Shown: positions 7,899 to 17,360, numbered from the stretch's first letter. The stretch: 64,000 nt of DNA from JAXLYX01 sp046351215 (GCA_046351215.1 JAXLYX010000010.1:186001-250000); one strand, 5' to 3'. A program made the numbers and translations. The notes: generated by a model not told the origin, from the letters alone.

Positions 7899-10800
7899 AT
7901 GAGCTCACTGGGTCATCGCCGGTCACATTCTTCCCCGCTCGGTCGTCTCGGCCTCGCCACGGCGGCCGTTACGGCCACTCTGGCCTCGGGCTGTCAGACA
8001 CCGATCGACACGACGCGCGTCAGCGCCTACACGGGAACGCTCGGCGAAGAGATCCACCGGGTCTTCTGCCAGCGCTTCTCGAGCGAGGCCTACCCGACCG
8101 ATGTGACGGGCGGCCTGACCGCGGCTCTCTGCCGGGGCACCGAGACGCCGACCGCGGAGACCCCTGTCCACCTCCGCGAGCTCGTCGAGCAACGGGACCG
8201 CATCGTCCCGGCCCTCGACGCGACGATGCCCGAGGACACGCACACGGATCTCTTCGATCTCCTCCGGGCGATGCTGCCGCTCTACGACGACGGAACGATG
8301 CAGGCGTCGACGCGGACGCTCGCGACCGTGCTCGACACGCTGTCGAAGGATCAGGAGTCGGTCGACGCCTTCGCCCGGTTCTCGCACCGTGAGGGCTACC
8401 GCCCGATGCAGTTCGGTCTCGGGATCGCGCGCCCCGCGCTGCGCTACTCGGGCATCCGGGAGGTGATCACGAGCTCCCTCGGGGCACTGGGCAGCGGTGG
8501 CGTCGCCGAGGCCCCCTTCCACGAGCTGCTCCGCGGCGGCGCGCTCGAGATGGCGACCTACACCCCGGCGACCGGCGCGGACCTTCCGTCGAACGTGACG
8601 CTCTCGCGCCAGCTCCTGCTCCAGGAGAACGCGGCGTTCGCGAGCGGGACGGCGCGCTGGTCCGTGGTCCGCGACACGCGCGGCATGGCGATGCCCACCG
8701 GCGTGACCGGCACCGGCACCGTCCCGGCCCCCTTCGTCGACGCGAACGGCGACCACCTCCCCGACGTCGACAGCGTCGGTCGCTTCGTCGGCGCCGGCGG
8801 CACGCCTCTCACGGTGGCGCCCCCCTTCGCGATCGACGGAGAGACGGGCGTGACCCGCGACGCGCAGGGTCGTGCCACCGCCAACGGCGGCGGCCTCGTC
8901 TGGCAGTACCGTGATCTCGACCGCACCATGGCCGCCGGCTTCGTCCGCGAGATGGCCTCGTGGGTCGACCCCGCGGCGCCCACGCTCGTCCGCGCGGCCC
9001 GCGGCCTTCCCGTCATGATGGGCACGGCCGGCGATCGCACCCGCACCTTCGGGATGACGACGCTGACCTATCCCGGCTTCGATCCCGCGACCGGCCCGGT
9101 CTACGACCTCCTCCACGCGGTCTTCTCCTTCGTCCACCGTCAGGAGACGGTCGACGGCCTCCGCGTCGTCGAGGACATGATGACGAACCACGAGGCGCAG
9201 GCCGCGGACCTGGTGCAGGCCGGTCTCTACGGCGATCAGCGCGCCGACGCGCATCCCGAGGCCGCGCTCCAGCAGCCGAACATCTTCTGGGACGACCTCC
9301 TCTACGCCGTGGAACGGATGGCGCAGACGCCCGGCATGCTCGAAGGCGTCACCCGGGCCCTGGACAGCGACGCGGTCCAGGATCTCGACGAGGTCGTGGC
9401 GATCTTCGCCCGTAACCGCGACGCGATCTCCTTCAATCCTGCGAGCTTCAACGATCCGCTCCCGGCCAACGCGTCGTGGAGCCCGACGATCTCGAATCCC
9501 GTCAACCGCGCCTCCACGGACGCCGATCCGGCGAACGAGAGCCTCCTGCAGCGCTCGGTCTACCTGATCCACGATCTCGACGGCGTGCAGTACTGCAACA
9601 AGCAGGGCGCGCACCTGATCATCAAGGTCGGCGGCAACGACATCGACCTCAACAACCTGGCCAACGTCGGCGCGCTCGCCCCGCTCGTCCAGGGCATCAT
9701 CACGCTGGCCTTCGGCGAGGGCATCCCCGCCTCGTACAACGCCTGTGACCTCTTCCAGATCGACAACGTCGCCAAGGCGTACACCCAGACCATCTGGGGC
9801 GGGTTCAAGTTCGAGCTCAAGGGCGTTCCCGGGAAGCTGCTCGGTGCGGCCTCCACCCTCAATCAGATCGGCGCGCTCTTCGGGAACCCGAACCTGGGCA
9901 ACCAGATCGGGAACAAGCTCCTCGAGGACACGACGGGAATCACCGGCATGGGCACCTACCCCACGCCGCAGGCGATGGCCCGATTCGTCTTCGCGCCGCG
10001 CAACGCGAACCTCCAGGCCCTCGTCGACGACCTGCTCACGCGTGACGGCGTCCCGGTCGAGGATCGTCACTGCATCGGCCGCGCAGCCGGCAATCGCACC
10101 ACGCCCTGCCCGAGCGCGATCATCTTCGCATGGGAGAAGCCCGTCACGCTGAAGGACGGCCGGACGCGGACCTTCCTCGAGGCGCTCCGCCCCCTGCTCC
10201 AGGCCATGGACACGGCCGAGGGCCCTGCCGACCAGACGAAGTTCTTCTTCGGTGCCATCAGCACGGCGCTCCACACGCACTGGCCGTCTCGGTCTGCGAC
10301 GCGCACACAGCGGACGAATGCCAGCAGCCCCGCTTTCGCCTACCAGGACAACATCCGCAGCTACGAGCCGCTCGTCGCGGAGATCTTCGACGGCGGTCTC
10401 CTCCTCCATCGCCTGAGGGGCGCCGTCCAGGTCGCCGATGCCTTCACGGTGCGGACCGGCTACGACGGAGTGCAGGCTCTCGCCGCGCTGCTCCAGGTGG
10501 TCCTCGATCCGACTCGCAACTGCGTCGGCTCCTGCACGACCGGCTCGCTCAAGTATCGGAACGGCACGAGCTACATCACCTACAACAACGGCACGAGGAT
10601 GGACGGTCAGGGTGGACGCCCGCGTCGCTATCCCTCGCCGATGTACCTCCTGCTCGACGCGCTCGGCTCGGTGGACGACGCCTGGGTGGGTCAGGACACG
10701 CGGCATACCTCGTGGCTGCAGGCGCGCTCCTCCCTCGTCGACCAGTTCTTCACGACCGAAGTGGTCTCGATGAACCGCCGCTTCAAGAATCGCCGCGGTC

Positions 10801-11510
10801 ACAACATCCTGCTGCTCACGCTTCCCTTCCTGCGCGGCCGCGTCGAGGCCCACCGCACGGGCGCGAACCCGACGGCTCAGGACACCACGGCACGTAATTG
10901 GGCGACCGCCCGCGAGGCCAGCATCACCGACACCCTGTCGGGACCGGTCGTCGCCGGTGTGGTCCGCCTGCTCGACTCCATCGATCAGGACGCCACGGCT
11001 CGCGACTCGCTGCTCGGCCTGCTCCAGGCTCTCATGAACGAGCAGCAGAATCCGGAGGGCGTGAGCGCGATGCTCTACGCGCTCTCGGACGCGCTCCAGC
11101 TCCTCGACGACGACGCGAGCGTCATCCCCATCGTCAACACGCTGTCGGTCGCCCTCGCGGCGAACGCGCAGACGGTCGTGACGGCCGGTGGATCGGTGAG
11201 CTCGGACGATGCGACGGCCGCCCGTACGGTCGACCTCCTGCAGAAGACGAGCGCGCTCGACACGAACGGTGTCCTCTCGCGCGTCCTCGCGAACGCGGCC
11301 TCGCAGCCCGCCACGGGCAACCCCATCACGCAGATCGAGACCCTGATGGACGCGATCGCCGAAGTGAACCGCGCCACGCCGGGCGCCGGCGGTCCCGTCG
11401 ACCAGACCGACGTCCTCGCCATCTTCGACGTCGTGCACGAGTTCCTCATGAGCTCCGACCGCGGCCTCGAGCGCCTCTACGCCGTCATCGAGAACCGGAG
11501 GGTGAAGTGA
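7899..11510 (+). CDS. Large outer-membrane lipoprotein, unknown function
   Basis: 1203 residues. The signal peptide ends in the lipobox LASGC, after which the chain is long and mainly helical, with repeated leucine-rich segments such as LLQALMNEQQNPEG and a tail rich in ALQLLDDD-type helices. There is one Cys pair at CVGSC. No known domain is recognised. The ATG at 7899 is preferred over 7857 because AGGA lies 8 nt upstream and the signal peptide then starts normally. Its stop overlaps the GTG of the next gene, a FadL-type porin, by 4 bp, so the two are translationally coupled. A role as a periplasmic or surface partner of that porin is an inference from this coupling. Confidence 0.8.
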   Translation: MSSLGHRRSHSSPLGRLGLATAAVTATLASGCQTPIDTTRVSAYTGTLGEEIHRVFCQRFSSEAYPTDVTGGLTAALCRGTETPTAETPVHLRELVEQRDRIVPALDATMPEDTHTDLFDLLRAMLPLYDDGTMQASTRTLATVLDTLSKDQESVDAFARFSHREGYRPMQFGLGIARPALRYSGIREVITSSLGALGSGGVAEAPFHELLRGGALEMATYTPATGADLPSNVTLSRQLLLQENAAFASGTARWSVVRDTRGMAMPTGVTGTGTVPAPFVDANGDHLPDVDSVGRFVGAGGTPLTVAPPFAIDGETGVTRDAQGRATANGGGLVWQYRDLDRTMAAGFVREMASWVDPAAPTLVRAARGLPVMMGTAGDRTRTFGMTTLTYPGFDPATGPVYDLLHAVFSFVHRQETVDGLRVVEDMMTNHEAQAADLVQAGLYGDQRADAHPEAALQQPNIFWDDLLYAVERMAQTPGMLEGVTRALDSDAVQDLDEVVAIFARNRDAISFNPASFNDPLPANASWSPTISNPVNRASTDADPANESLLQRSVYLIHDLDGVQYCNKQGAHLIIKVGGNDIDLNNLANVGALAPLVQGIITLAFGEGIPASYNACDLFQIDNVAKAYTQTIWGGFKFELKGVPGKLLGAASTLNQIGALFGNPNLGNQIGNKLLEDTTGITGMGTYPTPQAMARFVFAPRNANLQALVDDLLTRDGVPVEDRHCIGRAAGNRTTPCPSAIIFAWEKPVTLKDGRTRTFLEALRPLLQAMDTAEGPADQTKFFFGAISTALHTHWPSRSATRTQRTNASSPAFAYQDNIRSYEPLVAEIFDGGLLLHRLRGAVQVADAFTVRTGYDGVQALAALLQVVLDPTRNCVGSCTTGSLKYRNGTSYITYNNGTRMDGQGGRPRRYPSPMYLLLDALGSVDDAWVGQDTRHTSWLQARSSLVDQFFTTEVVSMNRRFKNRRGHNILLLTLPFLRGRVEAHRTGANPTAQDTTARNWATAREASITDTLSGPVVAGVVRLLDSIDQDATARDSLLGLLQALMNEQQNPEGVSAMLYALSDALQLLDDDASVIPIVNTLSVALAANAQTVVTAGGSVSSDDATAARTVDLLQKTSALDTNGVLSRVLANAASQPATGNPITQIETLMDAIAEVNRATPGAGGPVDQTDVLAIFDVVHEFLMSSDRGLERLYAVIENRRVK

Positions 11511-13120
11511 AGCGTTTCGTCTGCATCGTCCTCGCGGCATCGGCCCTGTTGGCCGCCGCGTTCGTCCCGTCGAAGGCCTCCGCAGGTGGCTTCTACCTGA
11601 TGGATCGCGGCGTGCGCGCCGGCGGTCGCGGTGGCGCGTTCGTCGCGGGCGCGGACGATCCCGAATCCCTCTACTACAACCCCGCGGGTCTCCGTTACTC
11701 GGGCCGGCAGCTGCTCTTCGACGCAGCGTTGCCCCTGATGTTCGCGGACTACACGCGGGTCGACAGCGGCGGGAACACCCTGCCGACCGTCGACCTCTCG
11801 CAGGTGTACCTCCCGATCCCCTCGATCGCGTACACCGACAACTTCGGTCTCGAGAAGGTCACGTTCGGCGCCGGCATCTGGGCTCCGAACGCGGTGCTCT
11901 CGATCTGGCCGAGCTCGGTGACGGTGAACGGCGTCCAGGGCCCCGCCCCGCAGCGCTATTCGCTGATCGACCTCAAGGGCTCGCTGATCATGAACGTGGG
12001 AGCCGGCGTCTCGTGGGCCCCGATCGAGCAGCTCTCGATCGGTGCCACGGTCGGCTTCGTCACCGGCAGCTTCGCTGCGACCACCACGATGAGCGCCTGC
12101 GACGGCGCGATCTGCACCCAGCCCGAGAACCCCGAGTACGACTCGCTCACGCAGTTCAACCTGCCGTTCTTCATCGCACCGATGGTATCCGTCGGCGCGA
12201 TCGGAGACTTCGGGAAGGTCCGCGTCGGCGCGAGCTTCGACACGCCGTTCACGATCCGCGGCCAGGCGGACCTCCGGGTCCGCGTCCCCTCCGCCGCGAT
12301 CTTCGAGAACGCCTCGGTGACGACGGCGAGCGGCGGTGCACCGACCTCGAACGTGAACATCCCCTTCGCATGGGTGCTCCGTACGGGCGTCGAATTCCGT
12401 CCCCTCCGCGACCTGCGGCTCGAAGCCGGCTTCGAGATCCAGGGCTGGAAGAGGCAGGACGAGATCACGCTGGACGCGAACAACGTGTACATCACGAACG
12501 TCCTCGCCGTCGGTGACTACCAGGTCGGAAACGTCACCATCCCCCGCCACATGAAGAACACCTACTCGGTGCGAGGTGGCGTCGAGTACACGCTCGGGCC
12601 CGTCACGCTCCGCGGTGGTCTCCAGTACGAGACCGGCGCTTTCACCACGCAGTACCTCCAGGCCCTGACGCTCGACAGCGACAAGGTGATCATCTCGGGC
12701 GGCATCGGCGTCGAGGTCGCGCGCGGCATCTTCCTCGACGGCGTCCTCTCGTATTCCTCGATGGCGAACGTCCACGTGACCGACAGCCGCGTGCCCCAGC
12801 CGAATCCGATTCGGCCCGAGGCCTCGGCAGGTACGTACATCGGCAACGGCCAGTACAACATGAGCGCTCTCCTCATCGGCGGCGGCATGCGCGTGAATTT
12901 CGACACGCGACGGGCCGCGCGTCGTGCCGCCCAGGCGGCCTCGGCACCGGCTGCAGCGCCGGCGGCTGCGGAAACGGCTCCGGCGGCACCGGCTCCGGCC
13001 GCGGCCCCCGCTCCCGCGCCCGAGCCCGCCCCTGCGACTCCCCCGCCGTCGAGCACGAGCTCGTCGTCGCGGTCGTCGGGGTCGCGCACGCGCCGGACCA
13101 CCGGCTCGAGCACCCGCTGA
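11507..13120 (+). CDS. OmpP1/FadL-family outer-membrane transporter
   Basis: 537 residues from a GTG overlapping the upstream TGA (GTGA), with GGAGGG about 5 nt before it. It has a cleavable signal peptide (residues 1-26, ending SKASA). The plug region GGRGGAFVAGADDPESLYY leads to NPAGL, the hallmark of FadL proteins, which admit long-chain fatty acids or other hydrophobic compounds. Alternating beta-strand sequence follows to about residue 465. The last 70 residues are Ala/Pro-rich then Ser/Thr/Arg-rich, an unusual low-complexity tail after the barrel. Coupling to the large lipoprotein suggests a joint uptake complex. Confidence 0.85.
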   Translation: MKRFVCIVLAASALLAAAFVPSKASAGGFYLMDRGVRAGGRGGAFVAGADDPESLYYNPAGLRYSGRQLLFDAALPLMFADYTRVDSGGNTLPTVDLSQVYLPIPSIAYTDNFGLEKVTFGAGIWAPNAVLSIWPSSVTVNGVQGPAPQRYSLIDLKGSLIMNVGAGVSWAPIEQLSIGATVGFVTGSFAATTTMSACDGAICTQPENPEYDSLTQFNLPFFIAPMVSVGAIGDFGKVRVGASFDTPFTIRGQADLRVRVPSAAIFENASVTTASGGAPTSNVNIPFAWVLRTGVEFRPLRDLRLEAGFEIQGWKRQDEITLDANNVYITNVLAVGDYQVGNVTIPRHMKNTYSVRGGVEYTLGPVTLRGGLQYETGAFTTQYLQALTLDSDKVIISGGIGVEVARGIFLDGVLSYSSMANVHVTDSRVPQPNPIRPEASAGTYIGNGQYNMSALLIGGGMRVNFDTRRAARRAAQAASAPAAAPAAAETAPAAPAPAAAPAPAPEPAPATPPPSSTSSSSRSSGSRTRRTTGSSTR

Positions 13121-13142
13121 GCGCACTCCGAGACAGGTGACG

Positions 13143-13172
13143 AGGGGGCTGCACGCACGTGCGGCCCCCTTT
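13143..13172 (+). terminator. Intrinsic-type terminator after the FadL gene
   Basis: A 13-bp stem (13143-13155 with 13158-13170, one G-T wobble) reading AGGGGGCTGCACG on the left arm is followed by TTTCGCTTC. It begins 23 bp after the stop codon. The T-tract is short, as is usual in GC-rich genomes. Confidence 0.65.
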
Positions 13173-13185
13173 CGCTTCGGGCCTT

Positions 13186-13199
13186 CGATTGCGCAATCG
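13186..13199. promoter_or_regulatory. 14-bp perfect palindrome upstream of the diheme cytochrome gene
   Basis: CGATTGCGCAATCG is a perfect palindrome lying 146 bp before the start of the cytochrome gene, in otherwise non-coding DNA. It is a plausible operator for a dimeric regulator. No regulator is identified. Confidence 0.35.
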
Positions 13200-13223
13200 G
13201 CTGCGCGACACCTGGCCGAGCGA

Positions 13224-13239
13224 GGACAATTCATTGTCC
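13224..13239. promoter_or_regulatory. 16-bp inverted repeat upstream of the diheme cytochrome gene
   Basis: GGACAATTCATTGTCC has two perfect 7-bp arms around TC, 105 bp before the cytochrome start. It is AT-richer than its surroundings and a good operator candidate. Confidence 0.4.
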
Positions 13240-13344
13240 GGCGCCAGTCATTGAGAGGCCTACCCACACCTCGCTACGTTGGGGTCCGCCGTCGTCCACG
13301 AGGACGAAGCGCGACCGGGTCGCGCCGGGGCGGAGGAGAAGCGC

Positions 13345-16077
13345 ATGATCCGAAGGGGAATCGTGTGCGTGGGCCTCTCTTTGCTCTTTCTCGGATGCCT
13401 ACCGGCGTCCGGGACGGAGCAGGGAGCGGTGCACGCCGGAGTCGTCGAGCTGCAGGCGGCGGGAGGGCCGGTGGCGCCCACCGCCTGTGTCACCGGCCTA
13501 CGGGGCGCGGGCGAATCGCCCGTCTGCTCGAGTTGCGAATGCGGTCGCTGCGCCGCCCAGGCGAACGCATGCGCGGGCGATCCGAAGTGCGCCGCGGCGG
13601 CCGCCTGCGAGAACGCGAACTACTGCCAGGGCGCCGAGTGCTACTGCGGCAACGGCATCTCGGCCGCGATCTGCCTGATCTCGCCGCAAGGCCCCTGCAA
13701 GGCGCAGTTCGAGGCCGCGGCCGGCGTGAAGGGCTGGACGCGCATCAAGGCCGTCCTCGACAGCGGCGACACCTCGAACTCGCTCGTGCGCGCCGCGCGT
13801 CTCGCGTCGTGCAGCCTGGGCGATTCGTGCAAGACGCAGTGCGGTGCCCCCGGGGCGCAGTGCACGTTCGACAACGAGGTCTGTCAGGAGCGTCGGTGCC
13901 CGGCGGTCGACACGGCGCGCGAGAACGCGCGCGCGAGCTCGGCGAACGTCGCCGCGAACCCGACCATCCAGCAGATCTACGTGAACGGCACGCTCGCCTG
14001 GTCGGCCACGAATCCCGGCACGACGCCGACGTTCCGTCCGCGTGACCGCGTCGCCCTCGTCGGCGCCGGCTTCGGCTCGGGCGTCGACGTCGACTACGCC
14101 AAGATCCTGATCGGCAACAGCCGGGTCCTCGAGACGAACCTCCAGATGTTCGAACAGAAGCTCGACATCGCCGACGAGATCAACTACGAGACGACCGCTT
14201 CGCGCGGCACCTGGGGCGCCGACGTCATCTCCTGGAACGACGGTCGCGTCGAGTTCTACGTCCCGATCCACGCGAGCCGCGGCCCGCTGCGCATGCAGGT
14301 GCAGAAGCGCGTCGGCTCGAACAGCTCGCTCCTCCGCCACGGACAGCCGCACCAGGTCGTGAACGCGATCACGATGCGCATCCGCGACACGAGCTATCCG
14401 CAGACCTGCGACGTGGTCTCCGAGCTGTCGAATCCCGTGGGCAGCGCATCGATCCCGGTCAACGTCGTGAATCCGAGCTTCGACTCGCTGGTCACGCGCG
14501 GCAGGCAGATCTTCTGGTCGTACGACTACAACATCGGCCTCGCCCACAAGTACCGCGGGCTCGACTGGGACGCGATCTTCGCCTATCGGACCACCGATCC
14601 GATGACGGGACAGACCGCGGATCCGGCCACCCTCTTCGGCGCCGTTCGCGCCGTCGCGGGCGAGGTCCCGACCGAGGCCACGGCCGACGTCTACTTCGAC
14701 CCCTACCCGCAGCAGAACCCGATCCCGGGCTTCTTGCTCACCCCGCAGCTCAAGAAGGGCAACACGCGCGGCACGGGCTGGGTCGGCTACCGCTACGCGC
14801 AGTCGAGCCATCCGTTCAACGGCCCGGGCGAGTGGATCGGCTTCAACTGCGCGTCCTGTCACGGCTACCGGCTGTCCTACGAGCGGGCGCCGGGTCAGAA
14901 CGTGACCCGCGTCATTCCCGGTCTACCGAACCCCAACTGGAGCATGAAGTGGAGCCTCCTCGGGGACTTCGAGGGAGTGCGTGACACCGAGCCCGGACCG
15001 ACCTGGGCCCCGGGAGACGCCGACGTCGACAAGACCTCCATCGTCTACGCCGTCCCTCCGGGAGCCGGCGAGCATGCCCTCATCCGGCACCACGGCGACG
15101 GAAGCTCGACGGAGAACGACTATCAGTTCTCGCCGATCACCATCCCGAACGTGACGAACCACATGCCGATCCGACGCGCGCTCTCGCACACCGAGGCGTA
15201 CGTGGGCTTCGAGGGCTCGTACATCCACTCCGAGGAGCCCGACGGAGCCACCGGCAGCATGGATCCCGCCTCGCTCCAGGCGCTGACGGCGTACATGACG
15301 ACGCTCGATGCGAACGACAACGACCTGCGCAACGTCGGTATGTACCGGTGGCTCAAGTACACGGGCCAGCTCGCGGGCCTCGTCGGCAACGTGAGCGAGG
15401 GGCAGTTCGTCCAGAGCGGTCACGCCTCCTATCCGGCGCTCCGTACGCGCGTCGACAACGGCCGCGCCATCTTCGAAGCCCGCTGTGGCAACTGCCACAC
15501 GGACGCGATCGGTGCGAACACGAACGAGCGCATGATCCGGCTCGATCAGGTGGGACGCTTCTTCCCTCCGACGATCTACCAGAGGCAGATGCAGGCGATC
15601 CGCGTGACGTACCTGCGCGACCTCTACTGGGTGCAGCACCGCGGCCTCCTCTCGGACGGCCACGTCCGGAACCTGACCGACCTCGTGGATCCGAATCGCT
15701 GCACCGAGGGAACGGCGCTCTACAACCGCTACTACACGGTGCACGCGCCGACGATCATGAGCTCGGCGGGCCCGGACTTCCCGGCGCTGCAGCCGGGAGC
15801 CAATCCGCGCGGAGACGCCTTCCGCGTGGCCCGGATGACGGGCACCGACGCCACCTCCGTGAACCGGAACCGCTTCGTCGAGCGGCACCAGTACTTCACG
15901 ACGATGGCCAACGATCCGACGCACTACTACTGGGACTACCAGGCGATGCGTCGCAACTACGGTCCGAACGAGCTCGGCAGCGCCGCCCCCATCGGCATGC
16001 CGGCCGCGCCCCATCCCTGGTGCGCGGGCTCGCAGGAAGAGATCCCGGATCTCCTCCTCTTCCTCATGACCCTCTGA
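13345..16077 (+). CDS. Diheme c-type cytochrome lipoprotein, possibly RoxA/MauG-related
   Basis: 910 residues. The signal sequence ends in the lipobox LFLGC. A cysteine-rich region follows at mature residues 35-130, then an IPT/TIG-like beta domain (NPTIQQIYVNGT to GPLRMQVQ). The C-terminal half has two haem-binding motifs, CASCH and CGNCH. Downstream of the second, the segment VTYLRDLYWVQHRG then LLSDGHVRNLTDLVDPNRC resembles the PL.G.W...PYLHNGSVP..LL.P block of diheme peroxidases and rubber oxygenase RoxA. That relationship is tentative. The ATG at 13345 is chosen because GGAGGAGAA precedes it and the signal peptide begins there. It sits between the FadL terminator and a bidirectional terminator, so it is its own transcription unit. 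Confidence 0.7.
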   Translation: MIRRGIVCVGLSLLFLGCLPASGTEQGAVHAGVVELQAAGGPVAPTACVTGLRGAGESPVCSSCECGRCAAQANACAGDPKCAAAAACENANYCQGAECYCGNGISAAICLISPQGPCKAQFEAAAGVKGWTRIKAVLDSGDTSNSLVRAARLASCSLGDSCKTQCGAPGAQCTFDNEVCQERRCPAVDTARENARASSANVAANPTIQQIYVNGTLAWSATNPGTTPTFRPRDRVALVGAGFGSGVDVDYAKILIGNSRVLETNLQMFEQKLDIADEINYETTASRGTWGADVISWNDGRVEFYVPIHASRGPLRMQVQKRVGSNSSLLRHGQPHQVVNAITMRIRDTSYPQTCDVVSELSNPVGSASIPVNVVNPSFDSLVTRGRQIFWSYDYNIGLAHKYRGLDWDAIFAYRTTDPMTGQTADPATLFGAVRAVAGEVPTEATADVYFDPYPQQNPIPGFLLTPQLKKGNTRGTGWVGYRYAQSSHPFNGPGEWIGFNCASCHGYRLSYERAPGQNVTRVIPGLPNPNWSMKWSLLGDFEGVRDTEPGPTWAPGDADVDKTSIVYAVPPGAGEHALIRHHGDGSSTENDYQFSPITIPNVTNHMPIRRALSHTEAYVGFEGSYIHSEEPDGATGSMDPASLQALTAYMTTLDANDNDLRNVGMYRWLKYTGQLAGLVGNVSEGQFVQSGHASYPALRTRVDNGRAIFEARCGNCHTDAIGANTNERMIRLDQVGRFFPPTIYQRQMQAIRVTYLRDLYWVQHRGLLSDGHVRNLTDLVDPNRCTEGTALYNRYYTVHAPTIMSSAGPDFPALQPGANPRGDAFRVARMTGTDATSVNRNRFVERHQYFTTMANDPTHYYWDYQAMRRNYGPNELGSAAPIGMPAAPHPWCAGSQEEIPDLLLFLMTL

Positions 16078-16132
16078 GCGGAGGGACGCCTCCCCGGGGA
16101 CCCATCCACCGAGGAGGCGGAAGAGCTTCGGA

Positions 16133-16161
16133 GGCGCGCGGCCCACCCCGGTCCGCGCGCC
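16133..16161. terminator. Bidirectional terminator between cytochrome and araC genes
   Basis: A perfect 9-bp stem, GGCGCGCGG (16133-16141) with CCGCGCGCC (16153-16161), lies in the 108-bp gap between two convergent genes. TTCGTCGTT follows on the plus strand. Confidence 0.55.
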
Positions 16162-16185
16162 TTCGTCGTTCCGTCGGGCCGGGCC

Positions 16186-17190
16186 TCAGCTCCCCGTCCG
16201 CCGGAACTCGCTCGGCGTCGTCCCGGTCCAGCGCTTGAAGGCGCGATGGAACGAGCTCACGTCGGAGAAGCCCAGACGGTACGCCGTCTCCTGGATGCTC
16301 GACGAAGGCTCGCGGAGCAGGCGCCGCGCGAGCTCGCTCATCGCCTCCCGCACGAGGTCGGGGAACGAGGCCCCCTCGGACTTCAGACGACGCCGGAGAG
16401 AGCGCTCGCTCATGCCGAGCCTGCGCGCGACGCTGCCCATCTCGGGCTGCACCTCGGGGTGACCGTCGACGATCAGCCGGACGATGCGGGGCGCGAGCAC
16501 CTCGCCGCCCGCGATGCGCTCGAGCGATCGATCGGCCTGCTCCTTGAGCGCCAGGTAGAGCGTCTCGTCGTGGTAGAGCTGCCGCTGCTCGAGGAGAGCG
16601 CGCTTCACGAGGAAGCCGGTGCAGACGCGGCCGAACCGCTCGGTTCCACGGAAGATGCGGGTGTACTCCGCTCCGTAGGCGGGCTGGGGATGCTCGAACC
16701 AGGCCTCCTCGGGCGTCGCCTCGGAGCCGAGGAAGATCCGCGCGATCGCGAGCAGGCGGGTCATGCCGAACTCGGCGCGGAGTCGGTTGCAGAGCGCGTC
16801 GTCCGTCCGGACGAACGTGTAGACGATCTGCACGACGTCTCCGTGCTCGACCATGTACGGAGGAGCGACGTCGGCCACGAGACGGTAGTACTGGAACAGG
16901 ACCTCGAGCGCCTCGCGGATGGTGCGGCACTGCGCGACCATGTGGCCGAGGACCGAGAAGGCCGCCGACGAGGCGTGCTCGCCCATGTGGAGACCGAACG
17001 CCGGATCGCCGCTCCGCTCGAGGGCGATACGCTGGAGGCGATCCCACGTGGCCACGTCGATCCGGATCTGGGGATCGTCGAGCCACCAGGGCTCGATCCC
17101 GGCCTCCTCGAGCAAGACGGTCGGCTCGACCCCTTGCCGCTCGAGCTCGTCGACGATCGCCCTCACCAGCGAGATGGCGATGGTGGCCAC
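16186..17190 (-). CDS. AraC-family transcriptional regulator (OruR/arabinose-binding-like N-domain)
   Basis: 334 residues from a GTG preceded by GGAGG at 5 nt. The N-terminal 200 residues match the ligand-binding domain of the ArgR/OruR-like AraC subgroup, with an FGLHMGEHASSAAFSVLGHM segment. The C-terminal 100 residues form two helix-turn-helix motifs: VARRLGMSERSLRRRLKSEG, then IQETAYRLGFSDVSSFHRAF and a terminal TGTTPSEFR. These proteins are usually activators. It is divergent from tetR across 212 bp that contains the shared 15-bp motif, so it may bind there and at 7635-7649. Confidence 0.88.
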   Translation of the reverse strand: MATIAISLVRAIVDELERQGVEPTVLLEEAGIEPWWLDDPQIRIDVATWDRLQRIALERSGDPAFGLHMGEHASSAAFSVLGHMVAQCRTIREALEVLFQYYRLVADVAPPYMVEHGDVVQIVYTFVRTDDALCNRLRAEFGMTRLLAIARIFLGSEATPEEAWFEHPQPAYGAEYTRIFRGTERFGRVCTGFLVKRALLEQRQLYHDETLYLALKEQADRSLERIAGGEVLAPRIVRLIVDGHPEVQPEMGSVARRLGMSERSLRRRLKSEGASFPDLVREAMSELARRLLREPSSSIQETAYRLGFSDVSSFHRAFKRWTGTTPSEFRRTGS

Positions 17191-17281
17191 GGCTGCCTCC
17201 TGGATACGGCCCGCCCTGGGCCGCGCCCGGCGGTCCGTGGTGGGCGCCTTCCGGATAACGCCCGTTCGGTAGGACCGTCAA

Positions 17282-17296
17282 TGACCGCAGGCGTCA
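17282..17296. promoter_or_regulatory. 15-bp motif shared with the expansin/lipoprotein intergenic region, copy 2
   Basis: TGACCGCAGGCGTCA matches the copy at 7635-7649 at 14 of 15 bases, and flanking A and C bases are also shared. It lies 92 bp upstream of the araC start and 107 bp upstream of tetR. It is a candidate AraC-protein binding site. Confidence 0.4.
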
Positions 17297-17343
17297 ACGA
17301 GGAGCGGCAATTGGGGCCATTCGGCGTCACGAACGGAGTATTC

Positions 17344-17360
17344 TTGCACTCCGCGTGCAA
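17344..17360. promoter_or_regulatory. Candidate TetR operator, upstream half-perfect copy
   Basis: TTGCACTCCGCGTGCAA is a 7-3-7 inverted repeat with one mismatch. It lies 43 bp before the tetR start and repeats the arms of the neighbouring site at 17368-17384, with centres 24 bp apart. Confidence 0.6.

Noticed and set aside
7923..11540. An open frame of about 1200 codons on the minus strand opposite the large lipoprotein gene
   Set aside because: It is explained by GC-rich third positions of the plus-strand gene. The plus strand has a lipobox, a signal peptide and translational coupling to FadL; the minus frame has arginine/aspartate-rich low-complexity sequence.
13345..16077. Firm annotation as a rubber oxygenase
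   Set aside because: Only the general diheme layout and one C-terminal block resemble RoxA; many conserved residues differ, so only a tentative relation is stated.
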